Source: Clostridium sp. UBA2485
GTDB taxonomy: Bacteria; Bacillota; Clostridia; Clostridiales; Clostridiaceae
Assembly: GCF_002341865.1 (NCBI RefSeq)
Contig: NZ_DDOV01000053.1
Coordinates: forward strand, 1-6,140
Direction: 5' to 3'
Length of the DNA: 6,140 nt
Position 1 is the first letter of the stretch; every line of letters begins with the position of its first letter. Below, in pieces: positions 5,423-6,140 of this stretch. The notes under the pieces are model-generated. The model did not search any database and was not told where the DNA came from. It saw nothing but the letters and a program-made list of their open reading frames with translations. A program made the position numbers and the translations under genes.

Positions 5423-5447
5423 ATAATTTTAAATAAGGGGTAAAAAT

Positions 5448-6071
5448 ATGAAAAATTATTTAGAAGAAGGGGTTCCAAGCATAGAGGAAGCAAGATTATT
5501 ATTGGAGGATGGAAAAAGATTGTTTCCAGGTCCTTGGATAGAACATTCAATTAATGCTGGAAAAGCAGCAGAATTAATAGCAAAGAATTGCAAGGATTTA
5601 AATCCAGAGGTTGCATTAGTTCTGGGTATGCTCCATGACATTGGAGTAAGATTCGGGCCAACATATATGAAACATATTTTACTTGGCTATAATTTTGCCA
5701 TGGAAAAAGGATATCATAAAGTAGCAAGAATTTGTTTAACTCATTCATTTAACTGTAATGACATAAGAAGCAGCTTTGGTAAATGGGATTACTGTAGCGA
5801 TGAAGAATATAATTTTGTTAAAGATTATATTGAAACTACAAAATATGATGATTATGATAAGTTGATACAATTATGCGATGCATTAGCACTTCCAAGTGGA
5901 TATTGTTTAATGGAGAAAAGAATGGTTGATGTAGCATTAAGACATGGAATGCATGAACATATCATTGATAAATGGAAGGCAACCTTTGAAACTAAATTAT
6001 ATTTTGAAGAAAAAATGGGGAAATCATTATACAGCGTATTGCCAGGAGTTGTAGAGAATACTTTTAAATAA
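5448..6071 (+). CDS. HD-domain metal-dependent phosphohydrolase
   Basis: The 207-residue soluble protein carries the HD superfamily metal-binding pattern: H33 in WIEHSINAG, H63-D64 in GMLHDIG, and a distal D144 in LCDALA. Additional histidines at H76 and H99 (LTHSF) lie where some HD enzymes have extra metal ligands, suggesting a two-metal site. HD enzymes cleave phosphomonoester or phosphodiester bonds in nucleotides and related compounds; the substrate here cannot be told from sequence. No signal peptide, transmembrane segment, response regulator or nucleotidyltransferase domain is fused to it, and HD-GYP motifs are absent, so it is not a recognisable c-di-GMP or ppGpp enzyme. The ATG is preceded by AGGGG seven bases upstream, weaker than the GGAGG of the ABC genes. 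It appears monocistronic, bounded by the terminator at 5283-5313 and a hairpin at 6106-6138. Confidence 0.88.
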   Translation: MKNYLEEGVPSIEEARLLLEDGKRLFPGPWIEHSINAGKAAELIAKNCKDLNPEVALVLGMLHDIGVRFGPTYMKHILLGYNFAMEKGYHKVARICLTHSFNCNDIRSSFGKWDYCSDEEYNFVKDYIETTKYDDYDKLIQLCDALALPSGYCLMEKRMVDVALRHGMHEHIIDKWKATFETKLYFEEKMGKSLYSVLPGVVENTFK

Positions 6072-6072
6072 T

Positions 6073-6137
6073 GCACAATGTACATTTCACAATTCACAAT
6101 TAAGGAAGAAATTATTTCTTTAGCAAAATAATTTCTT
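6073..6137 (+). repeat. CAATT repeat plus AT-rich hairpin, copy B
   Basis: Units of CACAATG, TTCACAATT and CACAATTAAGG (6073-6105) lead into a 12-bp hairpin, with 6106-6117 pairing with 6126-6137 around an 8-base loop. The arrangement and sequence parallel copy A downstream of the ABC operon. It starts two bases after the HD gene stop codon. Confidence 0.6.
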
Positions 6138-6138
6138 T
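6106..6138 (+). terminator. Possible terminator of the HD-domain gene
   Basis: The AT-only-like stem (AAGAAATTATTT paired with its complement) ends in CTTTAA at the window edge. The stem is long but has little GC and only a short T-run is visible, so termination would be moderate at best. Sequence beyond 6140 would show whether the T-tract continues. Confidence 0.4.
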
Positions 6139-6140
6139 AA

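Noticed and set aside
5456..6097. Three minus-strand ORFs opposite the HD gene
   Set aside because: The HD motifs clearly identify the plus-strand frame as the real gene; the others lack start signals and domains.

Overview
The window is AT-rich, with strong GGAGG-type ribosome binding sites, AT-rich intergenic hairpins and a DUF3888-type secreted protein. This points to a low-GC Firmicute, most likely a Clostridium or close relative. The assignment is inferred from composition and gene content; no species is claimed.

Left part (1-1837): bases 1-90 form an island of about 55% GC in otherwise very AT-rich DNA. It contains nested and crossing inverted repeats that look like the 3' part of a structured RNA cut by the window edge; its identity is open. 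Next comes an apparently complete, recent IS4-family insertion sequence (about 178-1585). It has 15/17-matched terminal inverted repeats, an intact DDE/YREK transposase on the minus strand, and a flanking 11-bp duplication of the near-palindrome ACCCCAGGGGT. A third copy of this 11-mer lies 85 bp beyond the right-hand one, so the element entered one of two pre-existing copies. The stretch 1482-1837 holds the transposase promoter candidate, the right IS end, this third copy, a CACAATT-type repeat and the promoter of the next operon.

Middle (1838-4398): a tight three-gene operon encodes an ABC ATPase and two six-helix ABC-2 type permeases. The set matches the uncharacterised exporter family COG4586/COG4587/COG3694. 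The first two genes overlap by 4 bp (ATGA), the next gap is 3 bp, and an extended -10 promoter precedes the operon. The products probably form one membrane exporter with a heterodimeric permease; the substrate is unknown and no regulator is encoded here.

Right part (4399-6140): a 311-bp intergenic stretch carries two dispersed repeat types, a terminator and a near-consensus promoter. It is followed by a small secreted DUF3888 protein, whose terminator is itself a copy of the dispersed palindrome GGCGAACAGTGTTCGCC. A monocistronic HD-domain metal-dependent hydrolase follows, with a tandem ATAGACA repeat in its promoter region. The window ends in a second copy of the CAATT-plus-hairpin repeat.

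I found no convincing new multi-gene system. The most interesting material is non-coding: the GC-rich structured segment interrupted downstream by the IS, and the repeat families that occupy most of the intergenic regions.
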